Positions 25,983-33,556 of a stretch of 33,556 bases of DNA are shown in pieces. Under the pieces are notes generated by a model. That model saw only the letters and a program-made list of their open reading frames with translations. It was not told where the DNA came from and made no database searches. The DNA comes from Planctomycetia bacterium. GTDB taxonomy: Bacteria; Planctomycetota; Planctomycetia; Planctomycetales; Planctomycetaceae. Made by a program: the position numbers and the translations under genes. The stretch covers positions 1 through 33,556 of the forward strand of contig JAPLNX010000133.1 of NCBI GenBank assembly GCA_026400935.1. The letters are read 5' to 3'. The number at the start of each line of letters is the position of its first letter. Within the stretch, counting starts at the first letter, position 1.

Positions 25983-26097
25983 GTTCTCGTATGAACTTGG
26001 ATCAATCATGAACGACAAGGAGCACGATGCGCAAACGTGCGGGCCGAATCAAACCACTTACTTGCGCACCTTGTTCGCGAAAGCTAATGTCCTCGAA

Positions 26098-26781
26098 TCA
26101 CTTGGCGTCCGTCAGCAACTCGCGAGTAACTCGCTCGAATATTTCATCTGCGATGTCAGCCACGCTGCGTTGCTGACCGTCTCTCACTGATTTGACTCGA
26201 TACCAATTCGAATTCTCGTCCGCCAGTCGTAAGTAGACGTCTCGGACTCGTTGTAGATATTCGCCATCCGCCTCTTGCAGGTCAGCGGCTTTGTCCGTGT
26301 AACTTCGTGGTTTCTTGGCAGCGATATTCCGCTGTGCAACTTCGACAGGCACATCCAACAGCACGACCAGTTTTGGCTGCGGTAGCGAGAAGATATCGAA
26401 CTCGATGCGCTGAATTGTCTGCAACAATTCGGCCCGCTCAACTCCGCTCAGCTTGGCACCTTGGTGAGCTAAGTTTGACGGAACGTATCGATCACAGATC
26501 ACAGCCTCGTTCCGCTCAACCGCACCAAGCAACACCGCTTTTGATTCGTAGCGATCTGCCGCATATAGCACTGAAGCCAGAAAGGGGTGAACTTCATTCA
26601 GTTGTCCAAAGCGACCGTTTAAGAAATCGCCGATCGCGTGACCAAACAAAGTTTCTTGGTACCGAGGAAAACTGAGCAATTCGACGCGTCGTCCAACTTC
26701 GCTCAAACGATCAGTCAAAGCCTTCGCTTGAGTCCCTTTGCCGGACCCGTCAATCCCCTCGATGACAATCAGCGGTGCCAC
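26098..26781 (-). CDS. tmk: Thymidylate kinase
   Basis: The product has 227 residues. It phosphorylates dTMP to dTDP with ATP, an essential step to dTTP. The P-loop is GIDGSGKGTQ (residues 9-18), FPRYQETLFG and HPFLASVLYAADRYE form the nucleotide-binding core, CDRYVPSNLAHQGAK carries the Asp-Arg-Tyr (97-99) motif, and KPRSYTDKAADLQEAD is the LID region. I choose GTG 26781 because GAAGG lies 6 bases before it; a TTG at 26787 falls directly against that site. The start is 12 bp after the STAS gene stop, so they share a transcript. Length and motifs are normal. Confidence 0.93.
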   Translation of the reverse strand: MAPLIVIEGIDGSGKGTQAKALTDRLSEVGRRVELLSFPRYQETLFGHAIGDFLNGRFGQLNEVHPFLASVLYAADRYESKAVLLGAVERNEAVICDRYVPSNLAHQGAKLSGVERAELLQTIQRIEFDIFSLPQPKLVVLLDVPVEVAQRNIAAKKPRSYTDKAADLQEADGEYLQRVRDVYLRLADENSNWYRVKSVRDGQQRSVADIADEIFERVTRELLTDAK

Positions 26782-26793
26782 AATCAACCTTCA

Positions 26794-27162
26794 CTAAACG
26801 AGCAGCGTCAGCGCTGAAGTTTTGTCGGCAGTAACCGTAAAGTAATTCAATAACTTGCTGGTCCCTAAGATCGATTCAACACCCTTCGTGAGACCAAACA
26901 ATGCCAGCTTTCCCTGACTGCGATGTAGTTTGCGATGCAACGTGATCAGCTTGCCAATCACAGAACTGGTAAGGTACTCGATGCTCGACATGTCGAGCGC
27001 CAGCTTTAGCCAGTTGTATTGTTCAACGAGTGAGAACAACTCCTGTCCGAGTTGCTCGATATTTTCCTCGTCGTTGAGTGTCCTCATGGTGAAGCCCACG
27101 ACCAGGACATCGCCTTGTTCTTCCAGCGTTAAGTAGATTGTGGGTCGGTCTGGCAGAGCCAT
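26794..27162 (-). CDS. STAS-domain protein (anti-sigma-factor antagonist-like)
   Basis: The product has 122 residues; AAGGTG lies 6 bases before ATG 27162. The STAS fold is recognised from TIYLTLEEQGDVLVVGF, LKLALDMSSIEYLTSSVIGK and LHRSQGKLALFGLTKGVESI. Ser66/Ser67 in TSSVIG occupy the position of the serine phosphorylated in SpoIIAA-type antagonists, although the usual preceding Asp is Thr here. Such proteins release sigma factors or act in phosphorylation switches. No partner kinase or phosphatase is in the window. It is directly upstream of tmk, which may simply be co-transcription. Confidence 0.85.
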   Translation of the reverse strand: MALPDRPTIYLTLEEQGDVLVVGFTMRTLNDEENIEQLGQELFSLVEQYNWLKLALDMSSIEYLTSSVIGKLITLHRKLHRSQGKLALFGLTKGVESILGTSKLLNYFTVTADKTSALTLLV

Positions 27163-27241
27163 AAGTCACACCTTGACGTTCCGAGTGCCTCGCGAAATTA
27201 CCAAGTCGCAGGAGAGGTCATCTCTCAAGATAACGAGCCTC

Positions 27242-28582
27242 TCAAGTGCGGACGGATTCTAAGCACTCCGATGCAAAGACGCTCGTCAGATTCGGCTCAG
27301 AAAATCGGCTCGCCTGTAACTTCTCATTCCAGATTCCCACGCCTCGCCCGTTGACCAAATGGCCAAAGTCTTGGCGATCCCCCGGAATCTCCACGGTTAC
27401 ATAACGACGATCTGTCCCAAAGACGTAGCCTGGCTGAGATTCGGAGTGACCTTCGACTAAGACTTCAACATCCGCATTCAACATGGTCTGTCGATATCGA
27501 TAAGCCAATTCCGCTTCGAGTTTCGCGAGTTCTTGACTCCGCGCTTTCAACACAGACACGGGGATTTGATCGGACATAGTCGCAGCACGTGTTCCGCGAC
27601 GTCGGCTGAACGGGAAGATGTGAATCTTCATGAACTCCGCTTGTCGGCAAGTTTCCAATGTTTGCCGAAACTCAGCGTCAGTTTCTCCGGGAAAGCCAAC
27701 GATAATGTCCGTCGTGAGCGCCGGGTTCGACAGCTTTGCCTGCATCCTACCGGCCGTCTCCAAAAACCGTCCAACACGATATCGCCGCCGCATCCGTGCG
27801 AGCACAGTGTCTGACCCACTCTGCAGCGCCGGATGAAAGTGTGGGCACAGGTGCTCGCAGTCGGCAGCGGCGGCGATGAAGTCATTCGTCACTTCCGCCG
27901 CTTCAATGCTCGATAATCGCAAGCGCCAGTTGCCAGGAATGCGATCAAGTTGTTGAAACAAATGCCACAGCCGAAACGGCTCAAGCCCTGATCGACCACG
28001 TGTCGTATCGACCCCGTAGTGCCCCACATGAATACCGGTCAGCACAATCTCTTGATACCCGTAGTCAATCAACCGACGAACTTCCTCTTCGATTTCGTGC
28101 GGCGAACGGCTTTCCAAACGAGGCCGAACGTGAGGAATGATGCAGTACGAACACTTCAGGATGCAGCCATCTTGAATTTTGACGAATGCTCGCTTGTGCC
28201 CATCGAAGCGGCTGATCCCTGTCGGAAATTCAGACACGCCCAGTCGCAACAGCACGTCAGGTAACTCGCGTTTGTCTGGAACCACTTCAATGACGTTTGG
28301 CAGCTTCGCCACGGAATCTGGATCGTGAGTCGCATAACAGCCTGTCACGATCGTCTGGCAGTTCGGATTCTCGCGAGCCAATTGCCGCACGACCTGCCGT
28401 CCTCGGGAGTCAGCGTTCTCCGTCACCGTGCAGGTGTTGACGACACACAGGTCCGCCGACTCGCCCTCGCCTGCCTCTCGAAATCCAGCACTCAACAAAG
28501 CCTCCGCAACAAGCTGTGTTTCATACTGGTTGACCTTGCATCCCAACGTGACCAACCGACATGTTCGCGCCACTGAAATCAT
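27242..28582 (-). CDS. mtaB: tRNA (t6A37) methylthiotransferase MtaB
   Basis: The product has 446 residues from ATG 28582. GAGGAG (complement 28592-28597) lies 9 bases upstream and favours this over a TTG at 28591; residue numbers below count from the TTG. MtaB converts t6A at position 37 of ANN-decoding tRNAs to ms2t6A using two 4Fe-4S clusters. The N-terminal domain has Cys18 in LGCKVNQYE, Cys54 in NTCTVTENAD and Cys85 in TGCYA. The radical-SAM cluster is Cys143, Cys147 and Cys150 in DGCILKCSYC. A TRAM-like RNA-binding domain ends the protein (MLNADVEVLVEGHSE, then GTDRRYVTVEIPGD). The motif LGCKVNQ distinguishes MtaB from MiaB/RimO. No oddities are seen. Confidence 0.92.
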   Translation of the reverse strand: MISVARTCRLVTLGCKVNQYETQLVAEALLSAGFREAGEGESADLCVVNTCTVTENADSRGRQVVRQLARENPNCQTIVTGCYATHDPDSVAKLPNVIEVVPDKRELPDVLLRLGVSEFPTGISRFDGHKRAFVKIQDGCILKCSYCIIPHVRPRLESRSPHEIEEEVRRLIDYGYQEIVLTGIHVGHYGVDTTRGRSGLEPFRLWHLFQQLDRIPGNWRLRLSSIEAAEVTNDFIAAAADCEHLCPHFHPALQSGSDTVLARMRRRYRVGRFLETAGRMQAKLSNPALTTDIIVGFPGETDAEFRQTLETCRQAEFMKIHIFPFSRRRGTRAATMSDQIPVSVLKARSQELAKLEAELAYRYRQTMLNADVEVLVEGHSESQPGYVFGTDRRYVTVEIPGDRQDFGHLVNGRGVGIWNEKLQASRFSEPNLTSVFASECLESVRT

Positions 28583-28777
28583 GAAGCTCAACTCCTCGGA
28601 TGAATGAGACCGAGGAGTATAGCAGCGTCCCCAAAAACGTAGAGCGGATCGGCCCGCCTGTTGCTGTAACCCGGAGCGTCAGTAAGGGCGGGCGCTGCGA
28701 AGCGACTGCGATGAGATTCTACGGAGCCATCATTGCTTGAAACGGGGGTAGCTGACGAAACTTCCGACTCTGCTGCA

Positions 28778-29371
28778 TCAAAGCGTTTCAAACGCCTTCA
28801 TCACTTCTTGCACTGTTGCCCGACCACTGTGTGTCTTGCTCACTTTCTCGAAGCGAATCTTCCCGTCAGCCGCCACGACGAACGTTGACGGATAAGCCGT
28901 TTCGTTCGCAGCATCCCAGCGCAGCATGTACGACTTCGTGAATTCGTAATCGGGATCGAGTACCAGGGAGACGTTCTTCGGCAATGTCTTTCCGCGCACA
29001 AAGTCCGCCGCATGTTTTTTCAGACCATCCGCTGGCCCGGGATAGACCAGCAGAATGCGAGCTTTTTTCGCTTGGAAACTCGCCGCACTCGAAATGAAGT
29101 GCCCCACTTGAGCACTGCAAACGGGACACTGATATCCGGGAAATCCGCGCAGCACGATCAAGACCACAGGTCCGTCTTTGAGTTGCTCCGACAGCTTCAC
29201 TTTTTCGCCATCGATCGCAGTCAGCGTGAAATCCTTAGCCTCGTCACCCACCTTGGGTGTCTTCGGTTCGCCTGCCGCCTGAACAGCACGATCGCCGATC
29301 GCACATAGCATGGTTGTGAATGTCCCGCACAACACCAGAAACATGACCGACTGACGTAAGAACTTTCTCAT
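28778..29371 (-). CDS. Exported AhpC/TSA-type peroxiredoxin-like protein
   Basis: The product has 197 residues; AAAGGA lies 8 bases before ATG 29371. A signal peptide covers residues about 1-33 (VMFLVLCGTFTTMLCAIG, then VQAAG), placing it in the periplasm or cell envelope. The thioredoxin fold begins PKVGDEAKDFTLTAIDGEKV, and the active site is LRGFPGYQCPVCSAQ with Cys82 and Cys85. This CPVC arrangement differs from the T/C motif of classic peroxiredoxins but is found in peroxiredoxin-like redoxins. Redox of peroxides or disulfides is the likely role. It follows the large cytochrome-type gene by 84 bp in the same direction. Confidence 0.85.
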   Translation of the reverse strand: MRKFLRQSVMFLVLCGTFTTMLCAIGDRAVQAAGEPKTPKVGDEAKDFTLTAIDGEKVKLSEQLKDGPVVLIVLRGFPGYQCPVCSAQVGHFISSAASFQAKKARILLVYPGPADGLKKHAADFVRGKTLPKNVSLVLDPDYEFTKSYMLRWDAANETAYPSTFVVAADGKIRFEKVSKTHSGRATVQEVMKAFETL

Positions 29372-29455
29372 CGCGTTTTCCTTTGATGTTACTCATGGCT
29401 TGAAATTGATCGAACCAGGCAACAATCAGATGCCGCGCCAAACGATCGCGTTACA

Positions 29456-32400
29456 TCATTCCTTTGTAATGGCTTCATCCAGATTCAAAATCAAACTGCT
29501 GGTCGCCGTCCACGCCGCGGTCTCGATCGGGTTGAGCGTTACATCGGCCAGTGATTCGCCCGTGCGCAGAACCTCAGTCGCATCCGTCGGATGTCGGCGG
29601 TAATGCTCAAGGTGCTGTTCCACGCCACGGCGCAAGACCGCGATTTCGCGGACGCTCGGATCGCGAGTCAGCACAACCCGAAACGCAAATCGCAACCGAC
29701 CATCAACGTCCGAGCCGCCCTCACGCAAAACTCGCTCAGCTAACTTGCGAGCCGCTTCGACAAAACTCACTTCATTAAGCAGTGCGAGCGCTTGCAGCGG
29801 CGTGTTCGTCCGCGTCTCTCGCACCGTGCAGGCTTCGCGGCCAGCGGCGTCAAACGTGACCATCACCGGCGGAGCGATCGTCCGTTTCCAAAAGACGTAC
29901 AAGCCTCGGCGATACAAATCCGGGCCATGATCTTGCACGTACTTTTCCGTGTTCTGGAGATCGTCCCACAAACCTTCCGGTTGATACGGCTTGATCGACG
30001 GCCCGCCTAGTCGCTCCGTCAACAACCCGCTGGCGGCAAGAGCCTGATCGCGGACCATCTCCGCCGACAACCGCGACCGCGGCCCACGTGCGAGCAGTCG
30101 ATTTTCTGGATCGCGCGCGGTGAGATCGGCGGAGGCTTTCGACGATTGCTGATAAGTCGCCGAAGTGACGATCGAGCGGATCAAACGTTTGATGTCCCAC
30201 GCAGGAGCGATTTCAGATTTCAAGTCTGGCTGTCCCACAAACTCCATCGCCAGCCAATCCAGCAACTCCGGATGCGACGGCCAGTCCCCTTGCGAACCAA
30301 AGTCATCAGCCGTCTTCACCAAGCCTTGGCCAAAGAGTTGTTGCCAAACGCGATTCACCGTGACGCGCGCGGTCAACGGGTTCGTGGGAGACACCAACCA
30401 CTGAGCGAGGTCCAACCGGTTGACACGGTCTTGTTGAATCAGCGACGTGGGGAGAGCTTTGGGAACTCCGGGGCCGACTCGCTCTCCCGGGTGATCGTAA
30501 GCTCCACGAAGTAACAGGTGAGTCGGTCGAGGTGCCGGGGTTTCCTGCATGACCATCGTCGTCGGGAACGAATCGACGAACTGCCGTTCTTCCAATTCAA
30601 GTTGCCGCAGTTGTCGATGCACATCACGAATGTTGTTCGGAGCATGTTCCGTCAAGAAACACTCACGCAACTTTTTTGATTGCGAGATCGTACGTTTCTT
30701 GGCACGCACTTCAGCGATGAACGAAACCGATTCCGGGACCGACAAGATCGCCATCTCGTCATCTTCCAGCGGCACGTCGAACAATCGCACCTCGTCAATC
30801 GCTCCGCGAAATGGCGGAGTCAGCCCGCCATAACCGACGCGGAATACGTCCTTCGAGGCGAATGCTTGATTGAGTTCATCGAGCACAACGCGCGGTTTTG
30901 CCTGCGTTCCGTTGATGAAAAACTTGACTCCGTCTGCGAGTCGCGAACCGTCGTAACTCACACCAACATGCACCCACTGACCCAGTGGAATCGCGTCGGC
31001 CGTTTCGACTCTCATCGCATCATCCAACCAACGCTTGATGAGGTTGAGTTGCAGCTTGCCTTTGTCGAGGCAGAGGTTGTATCCGTCCGAGTTCGCATCG
31101 TCCGACATTCGCGACAGGATCGTGCCCGAATCCGCGTCGGCGTGAATCCACGCCGACATGGAGAACGGCTCGAAGAAGCCGATGTTTGCAATATCTCCGA
31201 CTGCGAAGCGTCGTTGTCCGTCGAATTGCGCCGCTTTGCCGATACGACCTTCGCCCAGTTCGACTGGAGCACGATCCGCCTCTTTGATAACCGGCGGTCC
31301 AGAGTTCGGCCCCAGCGGTTGTGGCTGATGTCGCTCCTTCTTTAACGCTTCGTTACGTACCGGAGCCGGTTGGCCATCGCGATCAAACGGCAAGTGCAGC
31401 ACTTCACCACGAGTCACGGTCCAATCTATCTCGCTCGGCAAATTTTGTCCCAGTCGTCCTTCCCACTTGGCTTGTTCGATTGGCACCGTTTCCATCCACT
31501 GCGCGCTGAAGCCTTTAAGAAAGCCCTGCCGGAGTTGCATCGCTTGCAGTTGCTTCTGTTGTTCTCGCGTCGGCGTTTTCACAAACGGTGGCGAGTTGCC
31601 AAACTTGATCGCTCGACCTTTTTCCGGAACGTTGTTGAAGAATGCGAAGAGTTGGTAGTACTCCTTTTGGGAGAACGGATCGAACTTGTGATCGTGGCAG
31701 CGGCAGCAGCCGAGCGTCAGGCCGAGCCAGACGGTTCCAGTGGTATCAACGCGATCGACGACGTACTCGACCGCGTACTCTTCCGGAATGATGCCCCCCT
31801 CGGCATTCCCGCGATGATTGCGATTGAAGCCAGTAGCGAGAATTTGATCCATCGTGGGCTTCGGTAATAGATCGCCTGCAAGTTGTTCGATTGTGAATTC
31901 ATCAAACGGCTTGTTGTCGTTGAAGGCGTCGATGATCCAGTCGCGCCAACGCCACATGCTGCGATCGCCGTCTGATTGATAGCCGGACGTATCGGCGTAA
32001 CGAGCCGCGTCTAGCCACGGTCGTGCGAACTTCTCCCCAAATCTCGGCGAGGCAAGCAAGCGGTCAACGAACTTTTCGTAAGCTTGCGGAGAGTCATCGC
32101 TCAGAAACAATTCAATCTCGCCGATCGATGGCGGTACCCCCGTGAGATCGAGCGTCACTCGCCGCAACAGAGTGGCGCGGTCAGCAACAGGTGACGGATT
32201 CAAACCTTCGCGTTCCAGTCGTGCCAATATGAAATGGTCGATCGCATTCTTTGGCCAAGTACGATCTTTCACGACCGGCAACTTAGGTCGCGTCGGCGCG
32301 ATCAACGCCCAGTGCGATTCCCACTTTGCTCCTTGTTCGATCCAACGGCGAATCGTTTCGATTTGTTGCGGTGTTAGCTTCTTCCCGCTGCTTGGCGGCG

Positions 32401-32857
32401 GCATTCGTTCGTCTTCGTCGGTTGCCGTGAGACGCTGGAACAATTCGCTTTTCGACGGATTGCCGGGAACAAGCCCATGATGTCCGTCACGCCTTTCAAA
32501 AACCTGCGATTCATTGTCGAGTCGCAAATCAGCCTTACGCTGTTTCGCATCCGGACCATGACACTGAAAACAAGCGTCCGACAAGATCGGTCGGATGTCG
32601 CGATTGAAAGACAGCGGTTCGTCAGCGATCGCAGTTCCAGTGGCCAAGACGGCAGTCAACACGATGCAGGACGCGATAAGCTCGCGCGTAGACGTAGATG
32701 AATTAAACCGCACAAACCCCGCTGAGCTTGCCTCGGTGGAAACGGACTTCTGCACTACGCCTGAGTTCGCTTTAGTGCAAAAGCCTGATAACCACCGTGA
32801 CACGCTCGGTGGGGTTGGTGTCGACTTCTGACGGGATCGGTCGAGTAAACGACTCAT
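29456..32857 (-). CDS. Giant PSCyt1-DUF1549-LamG-DUF1553 protein
   Basis: The product has 1133 residues from ATG 32857 with an AGGAG site 10 bases upstream; residue numbers below count from a TTG at 32890. An unusual 60-residue Ser/Thr-rich stretch precedes the hydrophobic segment ([20 protein letters not shown], 71-90). The planctomycete cytochrome domain has CFQCH (107-111) and RMPPP (162-166). DUF1549 spans about 215-420 with CCRCH (395-399) followed by DHKFDPF. A LamG/concanavalin-like insert (about 496-716; [20 protein letters not shown]) separates it from DUF1553 (about 780-1110; [20 protein letters not shown] and [20 protein letters not shown]). It is probably envelope-located and carbohydrate-binding through LamG; its reaction is unknown. 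An exported peroxiredoxin-like gene follows. Confidence 0.92.
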   Translation of the reverse strand: MSRLLDRSRQKSTPTPPSVSRWLSGFCTKANSGVVQKSVSTEASSAGFVRFNSSTSTRELIASCIVLTAVLATGTAIADEPLSFNRDIRPILSDACFQCHGPDAKQRKADLRLDNESQVFERRDGHHGLVPGNPSKSELFQRLTATDEDERMPPPSSGKKLTPQQIETIRRWIEQGAKWESHWALIAPTRPKLPVVKDRTWPKNAIDHFILARLEREGLNPSPVADRATLLRRVTLDLTGVPPSIGEIELFLSDDSPQAYEKFVDRLLASPRFGEKFARPWLDAARYADTSGYQSDGDRSMWRWRDWIIDAFNDNKPFDEFTIEQLAGDLLPKPTMDQILATGFNRNHRGNAEGGIIPEEYAVEYVVDRVDTTGTVWLGLTLGCCRCHDHKFDPFSQKEYYQLFAFFNNVPEKGRAIKFGNSPPFVKTPTREQQKQLQAMQLRQGFLKGFSAQWMETVPIEQAKWEGRLGQNLPSEIDWTVTRGEVLHLPFDRDGQPAPVRNEALKKERHQPQPLGPNSGPPVIKEADRAPVELGEGRIGKAAQFDGQRRFAVGDIANIGFFEPFSMSAWIHADADSGTILSRMSDDANSDGYNLCLDKGKLQLNLIKRWLDDAMRVETADAIPLGQWVHVGVSYDGSRLADGVKFFINGTQAKPRVVLDELNQAFASKDVFRVGYGGLTPPFRGAIDEVRLFDVPLEDDEMAILSVPESVSFIAEVRAKKRTISQSKKLRECFLTEHAPNNIRDVHRQLRQLELEERQFVDSFPTTMVMQETPAPRPTHLLLRGAYDHPGERVGPGVPKALPTSLIQQDRVNRLDLAQWLVSPTNPLTARVTVNRVWQQLFGQGLVKTADDFGSQGDWPSHPELLDWLAMEFVGQPDLKSEIAPAWDIKRLIRSIVTSATYQQSSKASADLTARDPENRLLARGPRSRLSAEMVRDQALAASGLLTERLGGPSIKPYQPEGLWDDLQNTEKYVQDHGPDLYRRGLYVFWKRTIAPPVMVTFDAAGREACTVRETRTNTPLQALALLNEVSFVEAARKLAERVLREGGSDVDGRLRFAFRVVLTRDPSVREIAVLRRGVEQHLEHYRRHPTDATEVLRTGESLADVTLNPIETAAWTATSSLILNLDEAITKE

Positions 32858-32954
32858 GTTTGGATGACTCCTGAGTGCGTCGAATGGCAAGGACCAAGAG
32901 CGACCATCGTGGCCTCAGACATCGTTGCGCTCAAGCCGCACGGGCTCGTTCGGC

Positions 32955-32993
32955 AAAAAGAAAAACCCTCGCCAGTCAAACTGGTGAGGGTTT
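32955..32993 (-). terminator. Intrinsic terminator downstream of the pilin-like gene
   Basis: AAACCCTCGCCAGT (32963-32976) pairs with ACTGGTGAGGGTTT (32980-32993) at 13 of 14 positions, with a 3-base loop. Read on the - strand the stem is followed by TTTTTCTTTTT, a textbook Rho-independent signal. It would stop transcription coming from the pilin-like gene at 33471 before the giant PSCyt1 gene. Confidence 0.85.
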
Positions 32994-33013
32994 AAGTCAA
33001 AGAGTTGAGAGAG

Positions 33014-33057
33014 ACGTTGACCGGCTGGCGGTGAGAGATTCGTCAGCCGTTCAACGT
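33014..33057. repeat. 17-bp-arm hairpin
   Basis: ACGTTGACCGGCTGGCG (33014-33030) pairs with CGTCAGCCGTTCAACGT (33041-33057) at 15 of 17 positions, with a 10-base loop. It abuts and slightly overlaps the next inverted repeat, so only one of the two structures can form fully at that junction. Confidence 0.65.
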
Positions 33058-33156
33058 AGAGGCAAGCGGCCAGCTTGCCCGATCTGTGTAGTGAACCTGG
33101 GTTGTTTGCGAGCCACTTGCCCGATCGAGTCAGCAAGCTGGCCGCTTGCTTCTACG
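33055..33156. repeat. 24-bp-arm inverted repeat 3' of the pilin-like gene
   Basis: The arms 33055-33078 and 33133-33156 match at 23 of 24 positions as reverse complements. Each contains the nested palindrome GCAAGCGGCCAGCTTGC. The loop is 54 bases. The element begins 9 bases after the pilin-like stop. It shares CGTAG, AAGC and CCAGCTTG with the palindrome at 7332-7354, indicating a dispersed family. Confidence 0.75.
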
Positions 33157-33165
33157 GGGAGGTCA

Positions 33166-33471
33166 TTAGTAACCGTGGCTGCTTTCGCGAACCGCGTCGG
33201 TACCGACGATGTCGTTCTCGTTGTCGCAGAAATCGGCGTGATCTTGGAAGTGTGAGCCATTCGTGTGAGCCTTGTTCGTCGAATGCAGGCCGTTGAGGCA
33301 ATAGCCTTGATTCAAGCTACCGATGGCTGCGGCGACGTCTTCGAGTTCTTCGCTGACCGCTTGACGAACTTCGGCGAGCCCCACAACCAAGCCGAGCACC
33401 ACGATCGTCGCGATCATGATGAGTTCGGCAGAGACCACAAAACCAGCTTCGTCGTTGATGAGATTCTTCAT
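33166..33471 (-). CDS. Flp/TadE-like pilin-type peptide
   Basis: The product has 101 residues. The N-terminus MKNLINDEAGFVVSAELIMI is a short basic/acidic leader joined to a hydrophobic helix (about 11-33), as in type IVb (Flp) prepilins and TadE-like pseudopilins cleaved by a TadV/PilD-type peptidase. Glu16 is the helix glutamate. It is at +6 if cleavage follows Gly10, or +5 if after Phe11. The C-terminal half is polar and His-rich (His63, 69, 74, 78) with two Cys (58, 82) that could form a disulfide or bind metal. No Tad secretion genes are in the window, but they may lie beyond the right edge. Three hairpins and a terminator follow. Confidence 0.75.
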   Translation of the reverse strand: MKNLINDEAGFVVSAELIMIATIVVLGLVVGLAEVRQAVSEELEDVAAAIGSLNQGYCLNGLHSTNKAHTNGSHFQDHADFCDNENDIVGTDAVRESSHGY

Positions 33472-33556
33472 GGTGGCATTCTTTCTGAAAGGTGTTGAAC
33501 ACGAAGGTTATTGAGTCGTTTGACGCAGTTGTTTGCGTCGTGTTTGTTGGGAATGG
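33472..33556. other. Upstream flank of the pilin-like gene at the window edge
   Basis: These 85 bases precede the pilin-like start on the - strand. Only GAAAGA-like purines are seen near the start codon, with no strong Shine-Dalgarno. The region is cut by the window edge, so nothing further can be said. Confidence 0.3.

Noticed and set aside
26008-26190. Short + strand ORF after the sulfite-oxidase-fold gene
   Set aside because: More than half overlaps the C-terminus of tmk in antisense, and the peptide has no family features.
28652-28693. Hairpin GCCCGCC/GGCGGGC between the peroxiredoxin and mtaB genes
   Set aside because: Only 7 bp with a 28-base loop and no T-run; too weak to call as a terminator.

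Overview
The window looks like part of a planctomycete chromosome (class Planctomycetia; the genus cannot be fixed from this sequence). The main evidence is a set of families that are nearly signatures of that group: planctomycete cytochrome (PSCyt1) domains, DUF1549/DUF1553 proteins, a Tat-exported DUF1501 protein, PPC-domain secreted proteins, and a WD40 protein fused to a cytochrome domain. Weak or absent Shine-Dalgarno sites on many genes and a Flp/TadE-like pilin fit as well. I see no rRNA, tRNA, CRISPR array, transposase or phage gene.

Layout. Positions 1-3440 (+ strand) hold a 3' gene fragment, a coiled-coil membrane-anchored protein, a two-helix membrane protein, a FHA-like protein and two tandem Hsp20 chaperones. 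Positions 3520-8835 (- strand) hold a SpoU-type RNA methyltransferase, a large GH63-like glucosidase, a 55-residue membrane peptide and a glucose-dehydrogenase-like enzyme. Positions 9176-10956 (+) hold a macrodomain protein followed 26 bp later by an amidohydrolase. Positions 11029-20865 (-) hold a five-gene planctomycete cluster read as DUF1501, PPC protein, DUF1549/DUF1553 protein, alkyltransferase-like protein, then cytochrome/WD40/coiled-coil protein. Positions 21213-25248 (-) hold an alpha/beta hydrolase, a polytopic membrane protein and a secreted helical-repeat protein. A stand-alone sulfite-oxidase-fold protein lies at 25503-25982 (+). Positions 26098-33471 (-) hold thymidylate kinase with a STAS protein, the tRNA methylthiotransferase MtaB, an exported peroxiredoxin, a second giant PSCyt1-DUF1549-LamG-DUF1553 protein, and a pilin-like peptide.

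How the genes may work together. The DUF1501 cluster probably encodes a cell-envelope or periplasmic assembly carrying haem-type motifs, adhesive beta-sandwich domains and a propeller/coiled-coil scaffold; its substrate is unknown. The glucosidase and glucose-dehydrogenase-like genes share a strand and could form a short route from glucosides to gluconolactone (inference). The macrodomain/amidohydrolase pair is a likely two-gene transcript.

Between the genes there are many short palindromic, REP-like inverted repeats of several families (124-231, 1502-1574, 2263-2331, 4401-4445, 7332-7354, 8978-9061, 33014-33156). They explain most of the non-coding sequence. One clear intrinsic terminator lies at 32955-32993. 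The most unusual items are the alkyltransferase-like gene embedded in the cytochrome cluster, a 211-residue-period duplication in the coiled coil of the WD40 protein, the macrodomain/amidohydrolase pair, a perfect 12-bp intercistronic hairpin at 19510-19546, and the palindromic repeat families. I did not find a clear-cut new defence or mobile system.
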